NCBI GenBank assembly: GCA_944388215.1
Contig: CALXHT010000004.1
Span: 43,701 to 107,700, forward strand
Source of the DNA: an uncultured Gemmiger sp.
Lineage (GTDB): Bacteria; Bacillota; Clostridia; Oscillospirales; Ruminococcaceae
Length of the DNA stretch: 64,000 bases
Reading direction: 5' to 3'
Shown here: positions 23,131 through 32,724 of the stretch, in pieces
Layout of the letters: the number at the start of each line of letters is the position of its first letter
Numbering within the stretch: the stretch's first letter is position 1
Made by a program: the position numbers and the translations under genes
The notes under the pieces: generated by a model
Databases searched by the model: none
The model's input: the letters and a program-made list of their open reading frames with translations, nothing else
What the model was told of the DNA's origin: nothing

Positions 23131-25467
23131 ATGAGGGGAACAGGAGAGTGGCATAACACCATGCAAGAAGAGAAGAACAGGACCACGCCTGGGCAGAAAA
23201 TGGAGAAAAAGAAGCGCCGCAGAAGAAAGTCTGCCGTAACGGCAAAACCGGCGGAAGCGGCAGTGCCGCAGCGGGAGAACGCTGCCGGGGAAGATCCCAC
23301 AGAGGCCGCTGTGGCAGAGCCGTCTGTACCGCAGACGACGGCGACGGAAACCGCAGAAGCCGCACATGCAACGGAGGCTACTCCGCTGCAGGGGCAAACG
23401 ACGATCCAGCCGGAAACGCCCGAAGTGGCGGAGTCTGCCCAGGAGGCGGAAACGGTGTCCGATGGGCAGACAGCGGAGCCATCCGAGGAACAGAAGGGCG
23501 AAGAGGCGCAGGCTGCCCCGGAGGAACCGACAGCTGCCGCCGAAGAACAGCCGGAGGAGCCGGATGTTCCCGCAGCGGAAGCTGAAAAAGCCGAACCGGA
23601 AGAGACAGCTCCGGCTACCGGGGAAGAGCCGCAGCAGGAAGCCCCGGCCCCCACTGAAACACAGGAGCCGGAACCGACCGGGCAAACCACCTCGGAGGAC
23701 GTGACGCCTGCCGAAGAACAGGCGGCGCCGGCAGAGGCTGCCGGGGAATCGGATGGAACGCCTGAAGCAGCGGAAGAACCGACACCGGCGCAGGAAGCCC
23801 AGCCCGGGGAAACGCCGGAACCTGCGGCGGAAACGATTGATAATACGCCGGAAGAACCGTCCGACGGGAAACCGGCGCAGGATGCCGAAGAAACGTCTGA
23901 CGGAAATGCTCTGGAAGAAACCACAGAAACGCCTGCCGCTCAGACCGACGCGGAAGAATCTTCAGAGGAAGAGAAACTTTCCGAGGAAGAGGAAAAGCGC
24001 ATCTCGGATCTGACGCGGACGGTGCAGCTGTCGGTGGAACAGATCATGGCCCGGGTCAGCGAGGAAGAATCAGCAGATGAACAAACGGCGGAGGACACCG
24101 CGGAAAGCCCGGCGGAACTGGAATCCGAAACCATGGAGGAAACGCCGGCCACCCTGCAGGACACGCTGCGCAGCGGTCTGTCCGGCATGGCGAAGTGGTT
24201 CCTGCTGGTGGTGTTCTTCGTGCTGGTGATCGCGGGCTGCGGGGTGGCCTGGCTCTATCGCAGTGCCACGCCGGATATGCTGCCCCAGATCACCGTGACC
24301 TTCGCCGGCCAGACGCTGGAACCCACCGCCTACAAGTGGAAGGTCCCGGTCATCGGCAATATCTTCAAACGGACCTACGCCGACACCTACAGCAGCACGC
24401 CGGTGGAGCTGAGCGAAGCCATCGATCAGGTATCCCCGGATTTCGTGATCACGCCTTCCGACTACCGTACCGAACTCACGGTGACCGACGGGCAAGACAA
24501 TGCCGTCTTTGAGGGGGACGTGGATACCTTCTCCTCCTTCCAGTTCACCAGCAACGGCACCTATACGGCCAAGCTGGTGGTGCACAGCGATGCCAGCTCG
24601 GTGCCGGGGTATACCACGGTGACCGGCAGCGAAACCTGGTATTTCACCTTCAGTGTGGGGGTCCGGCCGTCGGTCCGGCTCTCCGGCACTTCGGTGAATC
24701 AGGGCAGTGCGGTGGCGGTCCGTGTGGGCGATACCCTGGACGGCAGCAAACCTACCCTTCAGACCGAACTGGAAAATGCAGGCTTTTTCAAGGCCAGTTC
24801 CGGCTGGGTCTGCTACCTGCCCATTCCCTGGAACGAGCCGGCAGGTACCCGGACCCTGGTGGTCACGGCGGGCGGCTATACCGAGCAACTGGAACTCAAC
24901 ATCAAGGCGGTAAGCTGGGAATACAAGGACTACTACAGCGAGTCCCAGCGGGTTTCGCCCTATATCGGGCAGAATGACATCCCGGCTGAATTGCAGAAAC
25001 TGCTGACCCAGAGCGAGGAAACCATCGCCTGGTCCAACGGCAATTTTGTGCAGCCCTTCCTCAATACGCTGGATGTGGAGCTGCCCTTCGGTGCCACCGA
25101 GTATGTGGGCCGCAGCTACAGCCAGCGCAGCACCAACAGCGGAGCCGGCGGACGTACGGTGACCAACCTGGTGCTGAATACCACGTCGGGCGAGCTGCTC
25201 ATCGCGCCGGCCAGCGGCACGGTGCTGCTGGCCAAAGACCTGGGCGGTGATTTCGGCTATACGCTGGTCATCGACCATGGAGCCGGCATCAAGAGCATCT
25301 TCTACAATCTGCAGAAGATCAGCGTCAAGGCCGGTGCGGCGGTTAAGCAGGGACAGACTCTTGCCACCTGCAACAGAACCACCGTGGCGGAAATGCGCAT
25401 CGGTACAGTTCCGGTGGATCCGCTGCAGATCTGGCGCGGCCAGTGTGATGCCATCAAATATTACTGA
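23131..25467 (+). CDS. Large membrane protein: long acidic N-terminal tail, membrane helix, Ig-like region, degenerate LytM/M23 domain
   Basis: 778 residues. A basic patch at 26-33 (KKKRRRRK) is followed by about 250 residues rich in Glu, Ala, Pro and Thr (low complexity, probably disordered and cytoplasmic). One helix lies at ~355-377. The outside part parallels the preceding gene: FAGQTLEPTAYKWKVPVIGN, Ig-like segments, and a final LytM-like domain (~680-770, IAPASGTVLLAKDLGG, VIDHGAGIKSIFYNL). No HxxxD or HxH zinc ligands are present (TNLVLN and TTVAEMRIG instead). It is 62 nt after its paralogue, with GGAGGG before the ATG at 23131. The function is unknown. An envelope tether or scaffold is the simplest inference. 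Confidence 0.75.
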   Translation: MRGTGEWHNTMQEEKNRTTPGQKMEKKKRRRRKSAVTAKPAEAAVPQRENAAGEDPTEAAVAEPSVPQTTATETAEAAHATEATPLQGQTTIQPETPEVAESAQEAETVSDGQTAEPSEEQKGEEAQAAPEEPTAAAEEQPEEPDVPAAEAEKAEPEETAPATGEEPQQEAPAPTETQEPEPTGQTTSEDVTPAEEQAAPAEAAGESDGTPEAAEEPTPAQEAQPGETPEPAAETIDNTPEEPSDGKPAQDAEETSDGNALEETTETPAAQTDAEESSEEEKLSEEEEKRISDLTRTVQLSVEQIMARVSEEESADEQTAEDTAESPAELESETMEETPATLQDTLRSGLSGMAKWFLLVVFFVLVIAGCGVAWLYRSATPDMLPQITVTFAGQTLEPTAYKWKVPVIGNIFKRTYADTYSSTPVELSEAIDQVSPDFVITPSDYRTELTVTDGQDNAVFEGDVDTFSSFQFTSNGTYTAKLVVHSDASSVPGYTTVTGSETWYFTFSVGVRPSVRLSGTSVNQGSAVAVRVGDTLDGSKPTLQTELENAGFFKASSGWVCYLPIPWNEPAGTRTLVVTAGGYTEQLELNIKAVSWEYKDYYSESQRVSPYIGQNDIPAELQKLLTQSEETIAWSNGNFVQPFLNTLDVELPFGATEYVGRSYSQRSTNSGAGGRTVTNLVLNTTSGELLIAPASGTVLLAKDLGGDFGYTLVIDHGAGIKSIFYNLQKISVKAGAAVKQGQTLATCNRTTVAEMRIGTVPVDPLQIWRGQCDAIKYY

Positions 25468-25479
25468 TCCTGCACATCG

Positions 25480-25511
25480 GTGCCCTGTCCCAAAAGGACA
25501 GGGCACTTTTT
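25480..25511 (+). terminator. Rho-independent terminator after the tandem LytM-like genes
   Basis: A perfect 11-bp stem, GTGCCCTGTCC (25480-25490) with GGACAGGGCAC (25496-25506), followed by TTTTT. Confidence 0.92.
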
Positions 25512-25587
25512 GTATGCCTGTCCTCCGGGGCCAAGGAACGCCCGGGCTGCCGGGACCATAGTATGGCCCAAAGGAGGGAAGAACGCA

Positions 25588-26385
25588 ATGCCGAAAACTT
25601 TTTGCGTGGTGGGCCATGATGCCCGCCAACGGGCGGCGGCACAGGCACTGCGTACGGCGGGATACCGGGTAGTCGGCCCGGAAACCGCGGCGCAGGCCGA
25701 CTATGTGCTGCTGCCCATGTCCCAGGAACGGGTCAGCGACGAAGTGGCACGCACCCTGCAGGCGGTACGGCCGGGTACGCTGCTGCTGGCGGGACGCCCC
25801 GGTGCGCCGGTCCGGCGGGCGGTACAGGAAGCCAGCCTGCCCATGATCGACTATTTCCGCCGACCGGAACTGGAATGCCTGAACGCAGTACCCACGGCGG
25901 AAGGCTGCCTTGCCATGCTGCTGCAGCTGCGGCAGCGCACAATCTGGGAAAGCGATTTCCTGGTCCTGGGCTACGGCCGGGTGGGGCGTGCGGTGGCCCG
26001 GCGGCTGGGGCTGCTGGGCGGCCATGTGACGGTGGCGGCCCGCAGCGCCGAACAGCGCGCCAACGCCCGCTGTGCCGGGCATCATGCCGCGGCGCTCCAG
26101 GCGCTGGAAACGATCCTGCCGGCCTTTGATACCGTCATCAACACCATCCCGGCCATGGTACTGCCCCGGGCGCTGCTGCAGAAGCTGCCCCCCGAGGCGC
26201 TGATCATTGATCTGGCCAGCCAGGCCGGCGGAACGGATTTTGCGGCGGCGGCCGAGCTGGGCATCCGCGCAGAACACGCGCTGGCTCTGCCCGGAAAATG
26301 CGCACCCCGCACAGCCGGCACGCTGATCGCCCAGACGGTACTGGCCATTCTGGAGGAGAGGGGGAACTTGCATGACGAACAGTAA
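25588..26385 (+). CDS. dpaA: Dipicolinate synthase subunit A
   Basis: Dehydrogenase subunit of dipicolinic acid synthase (SpoVFA), which converts dihydroxy-tetrahydrodipicolinate to DPA in the mother cell. It has 265 residues from the ATG at 25588 behind AAGGAGGG; the longer upstream frame is not supported. The NAD(P)-binding loop is seen as FLVLGYGRVGRAVARRLG (~residue 127). DpaA-like stretches follow (DTVINTIPAMVL, LIIDLASQAGGTDF, ALALPGKCAPRTAG). It overlaps dpaB by 14 nt. The short segment before it contains CCATAGTATGG, but a clear sigma-K promoter is not seen. Confidence 0.94.
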   Translation: MPKTFCVVGHDARQRAAAQALRTAGYRVVGPETAAQADYVLLPMSQERVSDEVARTLQAVRPGTLLLAGRPGAPVRRAVQEASLPMIDYFRRPELECLNAVPTAEGCLAMLLQLRQRTIWESDFLVLGYGRVGRAVARRLGLLGGHVTVAARSAEQRANARCAGHHAAALQALETILPAFDTVINTIPAMVLPRALLQKLPPEALIIDLASQAGGTDFAAAAELGIRAEHALALPGKCAPRTAGTLIAQTVLAILEERGNLHDEQ

Positions 26386-26959
26386 GACGGCCGCCCGCGC
26401 GGTGGCCTTTGCACTGTGCGGCAGTTTTTGCAGTTTTGCGGCGGTACTGCCCCAGGTGCGGGAACTGCGGAACCGGGGGTGGGAAATCCTGCCGATTCTC
26501 AGCAACAGCGCAGCAACCCAGGATACCCGGTTCGGCACGGCCGACGCCCTGCAGAAAACACTGCTGGAACTGACCGGCCACACACCTCTCACCACCCTGC
26601 AGGCGGTGGAGCCGCTGGGCCCGGAACATCTGGCCCGGGCCCTGGTGATTGCGCCTGCCACAGGCACCACCATGGCGCTGCTGGCGGCGGGCATCAGTTC
26701 CACGCCGGTGACGCTGGCGGCCAAAAGCCTGCTGCGGGGCGGTTGCCCCGTGGTGGTGGCGCCCTCCACCAACGATGGCTTGGCGGGCAGCGCACCGGCC
26801 CTGGCGGCGCTGCTCCAGCGCAAACACTACTATTTTGTGCCGTTCGGACAGGATGACAGCTACAAAAAGCCCAACAGCCTGAAAAGCGATTTTTCCCAGC
26901 TGCCGGACGCGCTGGAAAGTGCCCTGCGGGGTGTACAGATGCAGCCGATGCTGCTGTGA
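26372..26959 (+). CDS. dpaB: Dipicolinate synthase subunit B (flavoprotein-like)
   Basis: Partner of DpaA, 195 residues, of the flavoprotein/Dfp fold (SpoVFB). Visible family features: FALCGSFCSFAAVLPQVREL, ILSNSAATQDTRFG, LVIAPATGTTMALLAAGISSTP, and a late PFGQDDSYKKPNSLK. Translation is coupled to dpaA by overlap. The products feed the SpoVA channel encoded at 15.3-17.1 kb. Confidence 0.94.
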   Translation: MTNSKTAARAVAFALCGSFCSFAAVLPQVRELRNRGWEILPILSNSAATQDTRFGTADALQKTLLELTGHTPLTTLQAVEPLGPEHLARALVIAPATGTTMALLAAGISSTPVTLAAKSLLRGGCPVVVAPSTNDGLAGSAPALAALLQRKHYYFVPFGQDDSYKKPNSLKSDFSQLPDALESALRGVQMQPMLL

Positions 26960-27022
26960 AAGGCATATCGGCAAGATGCTTTCATATATAAGTTAATGAG
27001 GAAAAAACGGCCATACAGCGGG

Positions 27023-27059
27023 GGCACCGTGTCGGGATGAGGCGGTGCCGTGTCTTTTT
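27023..27059 (+). terminator. Possible terminator after dpaB
   Basis: GGCACCG (27023-27029) pairs with CGGTGCC (27043-27049). A T-run follows only after GTGTC, so activity is uncertain. Confidence 0.4.
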
Positions 27060-27091
27060 GCGCTGCGCCGCACCTGGATTGGGGGGCCAAC

Positions 27092-28393
27092 ATGCAGACA
27101 ATTACCATTACCGGCGGGCACACCCTGCACGGAACCATCCGACCGGCTGCCGCCAAAAACAGCGTATTGCCGCTGCTGGCGGCCACGCTGCTGTGCGGCG
27201 GGCCCTGCTGCCTGCGCGGGGCGCCGGAACTGTCCGATGTGGATACCAGCCTGGCCCTGCTGCAGGCGGTGGGAGCCAAAGCGGTGCGCCACGGCCCGGA
27301 CCTGTGCACGCTGCCGGTGGAGGCACGGGATCTCTGCGGCGAAATTCCGCCGCCGCTGGCAGGCGCCATGCGCAGCTCAGTGTTCTATCTGGCACCGCTG
27401 CTCTGCCGCACCGGGATGGTGCGCCTGCCGCTGCCCGGAGGCTGCCGCCTGGGACCGCGGCCGGTGGATATCCACCTGTCCGGCCTGGCGGCCATGGGGG
27501 CCAAGGTGGAGCTGGAAGGGGAGGCCGTCACACTGCGCCGGTTCGGGCCGCTGCAGGGGGTGGACTTCACCCTGCGGCTGCCCAGCGTGGGGGCTACCAT
27601 TACGTTGGTGATGGCGGCCTGCTGCGCTATGGGCACCACCGTGCTCCGCGGCGCGGCCTGCGAGCCGGAGGTCTGCGACCTGGTTGAATTCCTGCGCAGC
27701 TGCGGGGCACAGATCACCGGGGAGGGGACCCCTGTGCTGGTGATCCGGGGGCGGCAGGCGCTGGATGGTATCACTTATACCCCCATGCCGGACCGCATCG
27801 CAGCCGCCACCTATGCGGCTGCCGTGGCGGTCACCGGCGGAAAGATCACGGTGGCGGGGTGTGCGCCCCGGTATTACGAGGCGTTTCTGCGGTTTCTGGA
27901 GGACTGCGGCGTGGAAGTCCGGCGGGGAGAAAACGGCGCCGAACTGGCGCGGGACCCCGGCCGGCAGCTGCGCGGCGGGCAGCACCTGTACGCCAACGGA
28001 TGGCCTGCCTTCGCCACCGACACCGCCCCTCTGGCGGCCGCGGTGCTGCTGACGGCGGACCGACCCAGCGAGATCTACGACCATCTGTTCGCCAACCGGT
28101 TCGCCTGCGCGGCGGGGTTTGCGGCGCTGGGGGCGGACTGCCGGGCCGAGGGCCGAAGGCTGTGGATCGCAGGCAACGCGGTCTTGCAGGGCGCCCCGGT
28201 GCAGGCGCCGGATCTGCGGGGCGGGGCGGCGCTGCTGGTGGCGGCGCTGGCGGCCCGGGGCACCACACAGCTGCGCGACCCGGGACACATCCGCCGCGGA
28301 TATGCCGATCTGCCGGCAGAACTGGAAAAACTGGGCGCCCAGTGCAGTGCCCGGCGGCAACCGACGCCGGAACGCACACCGGCGACCGGCTGA
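27092..28393 (+). CDS. UDP-N-acetylglucosamine 1-carboxyvinyltransferase family protein (MurA-like)
   Basis: EPSP-synthase-fold enzyme, 433 residues, expected to transfer enolpyruvate from PEP to UDP-GlcNAc. The catalytic Lys22 is in AAKNSVLP. The PEP-site Cys is in LPGGCRLGPRPVDIHLSGL (~residue 117). The general-base Asp is in FATDTAPLAAA. RGYADLPAELEKLGA resembles the C-terminal MurA block. The usual FExRFxHV is FANRFACA, so it diverges. The start is the ATG at 27092 after a weak GGGGGG. It sits between dpaB and ftsZ. Clostridia often carry two MurA-type genes, so it could be a second or sporulation-linked copy. Confidence 0.85.
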   Translation: MQTITITGGHTLHGTIRPAAAKNSVLPLLAATLLCGGPCCLRGAPELSDVDTSLALLQAVGAKAVRHGPDLCTLPVEARDLCGEIPPPLAGAMRSSVFYLAPLLCRTGMVRLPLPGGCRLGPRPVDIHLSGLAAMGAKVELEGEAVTLRRFGPLQGVDFTLRLPSVGATITLVMAACCAMGTTVLRGAACEPEVCDLVEFLRSCGAQITGEGTPVLVIRGRQALDGITYTPMPDRIAAATYAAAVAVTGGKITVAGCAPRYYEAFLRFLEDCGVEVRRGENGAELARDPGRQLRGGQHLYANGWPAFATDTAPLAAAVLLTADRPSEIYDHLFANRFACAAGFAALGADCRAEGRRLWIAGNAVLQGAPVQAPDLRGGAALLVAALAARGTTQLRDPGHIRRGYADLPAELEKLGAQCSARRQPTPERTPATG

Positions 28394-28492
28394 AATTCTC
28401 CCTTTGTGCCAAAATAATTTGCCGGACCGCCCCCTACGGTTGGCAGATTGTATGCGAGAAGATGCATTTTTTACGAATTTTCCCCACAGGTA

Positions 28493-28521
28493 TTGAAATC
28501 GGGGCGAAAATTTGTTATTCT
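28493..28521 (+). promoter_or_regulatory. Sigma-A promoter of ftsZ
   Basis: TTGAAA (28493-28498), 17-nt spacer containing TGT before the -10, TATTCT (28516-28521). This leaves a ~95-nt leader. Confidence 0.7.
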
Positions 28522-28622
28522 AATAATCGGTTATATGCAAAAAATTCACGGACCAGTGTGCCCATTTCGGTGGGGTGACCGGATGGTCCGCTGACACTTT
28601 TACATTTTAGGGGGATACACTC

Positions 28623-29840
<1,218 letters not shown>

Positions 29841-29877
29841 TTTCTGCACATTTTGCTGCGAGAGGATGTAAAACGTC

Positions 29878-30879
29878 ATGCCTTCTGATACCAAGAACAT
29901 TCAGGAACAGGGTTTCCGTTCCAGTCTGTTCGGATTTGATAAAAATGATGTGCTGGCGTATATGAACGCTCTGGCGGATGAAGCCCAGCAGCATGAGATG
30001 GAATATGAGCAAAAGCTGCGCCGGGTCCAGTCGGAACTGGATACATTGCGCGGCGAGCGGCAGGATGCCGAGACCCGCATCAAGGCGCTGCAGGCCGAAG
30101 CGGCAGCTGCCAACCAGCGTGCCGAAGCGGCGGAAAGCAAGCGCCGCGAAGGGGAAGAACAGCTGGAAGACCTGCAGAAACAGCTGGATACATACCAGTC
30201 CAGCCAGAAGGAAAGCCAGAAAAACGCCAATGTGTGGCAGCTCAAGTGCCACGATCTGCAGCAGCAGGTGGAAGACCTGCAAAAGCAGCTGGCAGCTTCC
30301 CGTCAGGCCGGCGGAGCGCCGACCCCCGACGCGGTGCGGGAAGCCCGCCTGGAGGCGCGCAAGATCCTGTCGGATGCCAAGCTCTATGCCGAGAGCGCCG
30401 AGAAAGAGCTCAAGCAGCAGGCCGATACCCAGAAGACCCGCATGGCCGAGAATGCCCGCGGTATTGCCGCCGGTGTCATGCTGGTGCGCGACCGTCTGGC
30501 CCGGGTGGACCAGCGCCTGAGCGCAGCTACCCTCGATCTGGATGGGCTGACCCAGGCCATCTATAAGGCGCTGGACGATACCGAGGCAGAACTCAAGGAA
30601 CTGGGCACCGAAATGCGGAATTTTGCCCAGGGGTCGCCGGAATGGACGGACCCCAAGCCTACCGTGCCGCCCGTGTCAGAGCAACCTGCACCGGCCAAAC
30701 AACAGCCGGCACCCCAGTTCCGCGTCAAGGCGACGGCCCAGCCGCTGCGTCCTCGCCGCAGCACAACGCCAGCGCCGCCCAAATCTGTGGGCAGTCATCG
30801 GCTGCGCAACGCGCGGAACCCGGTTTCCCAGCTGCTGCAGAATGAGATCGACAAGATGGACGATCAGAGCAAAAAATAA
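29878..30879 (+). CDS. DivIVA-domain-like coiled-coil protein
   Basis: 333 residues. The start FRSSLFGFDKNDVLAYMNAL resembles the membrane/curvature-sensing N-terminus of DivIVA/GpsB. It is followed by a long heptad-rich coiled coil (residues ~35-145, many Glu/Gln/Lys) and a second helical stretch (~155-240). The C-terminus is Pro/Gln-rich and ends with a basic segment (LRPRRSTTP). It is cytoplasmic, probably a septum- or pole-associated scaffold because it follows ftsZ by 37 nt. It is longer than classical DivIVA, so orthology is uncertain. Confidence 0.75.
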   Translation: MPSDTKNIQEQGFRSSLFGFDKNDVLAYMNALADEAQQHEMEYEQKLRRVQSELDTLRGERQDAETRIKALQAEAAAANQRAEAAESKRREGEEQLEDLQKQLDTYQSSQKESQKNANVWQLKCHDLQQQVEDLQKQLAASRQAGGAPTPDAVREARLEARKILSDAKLYAESAEKELKQQADTQKTRMAENARGIAAGVMLVRDRLARVDQRLSAATLDLDGLTQAIYKALDDTEAELKELGTEMRNFAQGSPEWTDPKPTVPPVSEQPAPAKQQPAPQFRVKATAQPLRPRRSTTPAPPKSVGSHRLRNARNPVSQLLQNEIDKMDDQSKK

Positions 30880-30889
30880 CAGAAAGAAA

Positions 30890-30926
30890 CAGCCGCTCCG
30901 GCTTCTGGCCGGGGCGGCTGTTTTTT
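30890..30926 (+). terminator. Rho-independent terminator after the ftsZ operon
   Basis: A 13-pair stem (30890-30902 with 30908-30920, one G-T) followed by six T. Confidence 0.92.
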
Positions 30927-31007
30927 GCTGGTATGCAGAGATTTGTAAGATTTTGCAGGAACAGATTGTTTATCAGGGTGAACGGAACAAGAAAAGGAGG
31001 AGAGGCA

Positions 31008-31562
31008 ATGGCAACGATCACCCAACCCGGTCTGGCGCAGGCGATCCTGGAGGACCCGGAGACGGGCCTGCGCTGGGCCATGCGGGACTATGCTGCACTG
31101 GTGCAGGGTATTCTGCGGCGCATTTTGCCTGGACGGGAAAACGACGTGGAGGAGTGCATGGCCGATGTCTTTGTGGCTCTGTGGCGCAGCGCCGGGAAAA
31201 TCCAGAGGCAACAAATTCCGGTGCGTGCATGGCTGATTGTGACGGCCCGCAACATGGGGATCAACCGGTACCGGCAGCTGAGCCGCCGCGTGGAAATCCC
31301 GCTGACGGAGGAGATGATCCGCACCCTGGCGGATCTGCCCACCGATACGACGGGGGAGGCTGCCCAGGAAGTGGGACGGTTGGTGGCGGCGATGGAACCG
31401 CTGGACCGGGATATTTTCCTGCGCCGGTATTATCTGCTGCAATCCAGCAAGGAAATTGCGGCGGCGCTGGGCATGAGCGTATCCAATGTCAATACACGGT
31501 TGTCACGGGGGCGGGAAAAGCTGCGCCGGCAACTGCGCGAAGGAGGGATTCACCATGGGTAA
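31008..31562 (+). CDS. ECF-type RNA polymerase sigma factor
   Basis: 184 residues. Region 2 is seen in VEECMADVFVALWRSAGKI and VRAWLIVTARNMGINRYR (the YL..IARN..id-type motif). Region 4 is DRDIFLRRYYLLQSSKEIAA plus LGMSVSNVNTRLSRGREKL. The start is the ATG at 31008 after AAAGGAGG. It overlaps the next gene by 8 nt, the usual sigma/anti-sigma pairing, which suggests control by an envelope signal. No separate promoter was identified in the 80 nt upstream. Confidence 0.92.
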   Translation: MATITQPGLAQAILEDPETGLRWAMRDYAALVQGILRRILPGRENDVEECMADVFVALWRSAGKIQRQQIPVRAWLIVTARNMGINRYRQLSRRVEIPLTEEMIRTLADLPTDTTGEAAQEVGRLVAAMEPLDRDIFLRRYYLLQSSKEIAAALGMSVSNVNTRLSRGREKLRRQLREGGIHHG

Positions 31563-32724
31563 AAAACAAGATCTGATGCATCTGCTGGACAGTCTGGCTA
31601 CCGAGGATACACCGCTGACCGATACGGAGATGGACCGTCTGACCCGTCAGGTTCTGGGCCGAACACAGACAAAAACAAAACCAGCAAGCCACGCCCGGCG
31701 CAAAGGAAAGTGGCCAGTGTGGAGCAAGGCCTTTGCGGGGGCAGCGGCCTGCGTGGTGCTGCTGGCGGGGGTCAACGGGATCAACCCTGCGTGGGCGGAA
31801 GACCTGCCGGTGCTGGGCGATGTGTTTGCTTATATCAACGGCTTGCCCAAGGGGTACCTGCAGAGTGAACAGCTTGGGGAGTATGCCCAACCGGCACAGA
31901 TTCAGGCAGATTCCGATGCCCCGGATGAATCTTCCGCTTCGGAGCCGGCGGAGCAGCCCATCCAGTTGACGCTGAGCCAGATCTATTGCGATGGGCTGTA
32001 TCTGCGCCTGGGGCTGACACTGACGGCGGAGGATGATAGCCTGGCGGATTTTGAGGTGGTGACCATCGATCCGCCGCTGCTCTGGGAGGACACCACCCAG
32101 ACGGAGGCTAACACCCTGTATGGCGGGGTGACCCTGAACGGGGAAGCGGTCGGCGGCGATCTGCTGCCTTGTTTTCGCAAGCAGGATGCCCATACCTTCG
32201 TGTGCGAGATGGATTACAATCTGCAGGATTACACGGGGAGCCTCGAAAATATGCAGGCCTCGCTGACGCTGTCCAACCTGGTAGGGGTAAAAGGAACCAC
32301 GGGTGCCGTGGGCGACGAAGAAAAGACGCCGCTGGCGGGCAGCTACACGCTGTCCTTTACGGTTTCGGCTGACGGCACACTCACCCGGGAAGGACAGATC
32401 GAAGGCGGCGAGCAGAATCATGTCAGCCTGATCAGTGTAAAAGCCACGCCGGGTGAAACGCAGATCCAATACTCCGTGAATGGACCGCTGTCCGATAACG
32501 CCACGCCGGCGATGCGCCTTTTTGCGGTACAGGATGGCAATCTTACCAAACTGCAGCCGGCAAGCGGCAGTATACAGAACGGGGAGGGGCAGTCCGAAAC
32601 GGTGTATACGGATTATTTTGATGCAGTGCCGGAAGGTGTCACCGAACTGCAGGCCGAGGTGCTGGACAAAAATGCCAGGACAGAAGTGATCCTGGCCCAG
32701 TGGACCATCACGCTGCCGCAATAA
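31555..32724 (+). CDS. Putative membrane-bound anti-sigma factor (DUF4179-like)
   Basis: 389 residues. The short N-terminal cytoplasmic part (1-57) begins MGKKQDLMHLLDSLATEDTP and would hold the sigma factor. A transmembrane helix lies at ~58-77 (FAGAAACVVLLAGVNGINPA). The rest (~80-389) is extracytoplasmic and beta-rich, as in DUF4179 anti-sigma proteins. Translation is coupled to the sigma gene. There is no zinc-binding HxxxCxxC motif, so it is not a ZAS-type anti-sigma factor. The signal sensed is unknown. Its stop codon overlaps the first base of the palindromic element at 32724. Confidence 0.8.
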   Translation: MGKKQDLMHLLDSLATEDTPLTDTEMDRLTRQVLGRTQTKTKPASHARRKGKWPVWSKAFAGAAACVVLLAGVNGINPAWAEDLPVLGDVFAYINGLPKGYLQSEQLGEYAQPAQIQADSDAPDESSASEPAEQPIQLTLSQIYCDGLYLRLGLTLTAEDDSLADFEVVTIDPPLLWEDTTQTEANTLYGGVTLNGEAVGGDLLPCFRKQDAHTFVCEMDYNLQDYTGSLENMQASLTLSNLVGVKGTTGAVGDEEKTPLAGSYTLSFTVSADGTLTREGQIEGGEQNHVSLISVKATPGETQIQYSVNGPLSDNATPAMRLFAVQDGNLTKLQPASGSIQNGEGQSETVYTDYFDAVPEGVTELQAEVLDKNARTEVILAQWTITLPQ

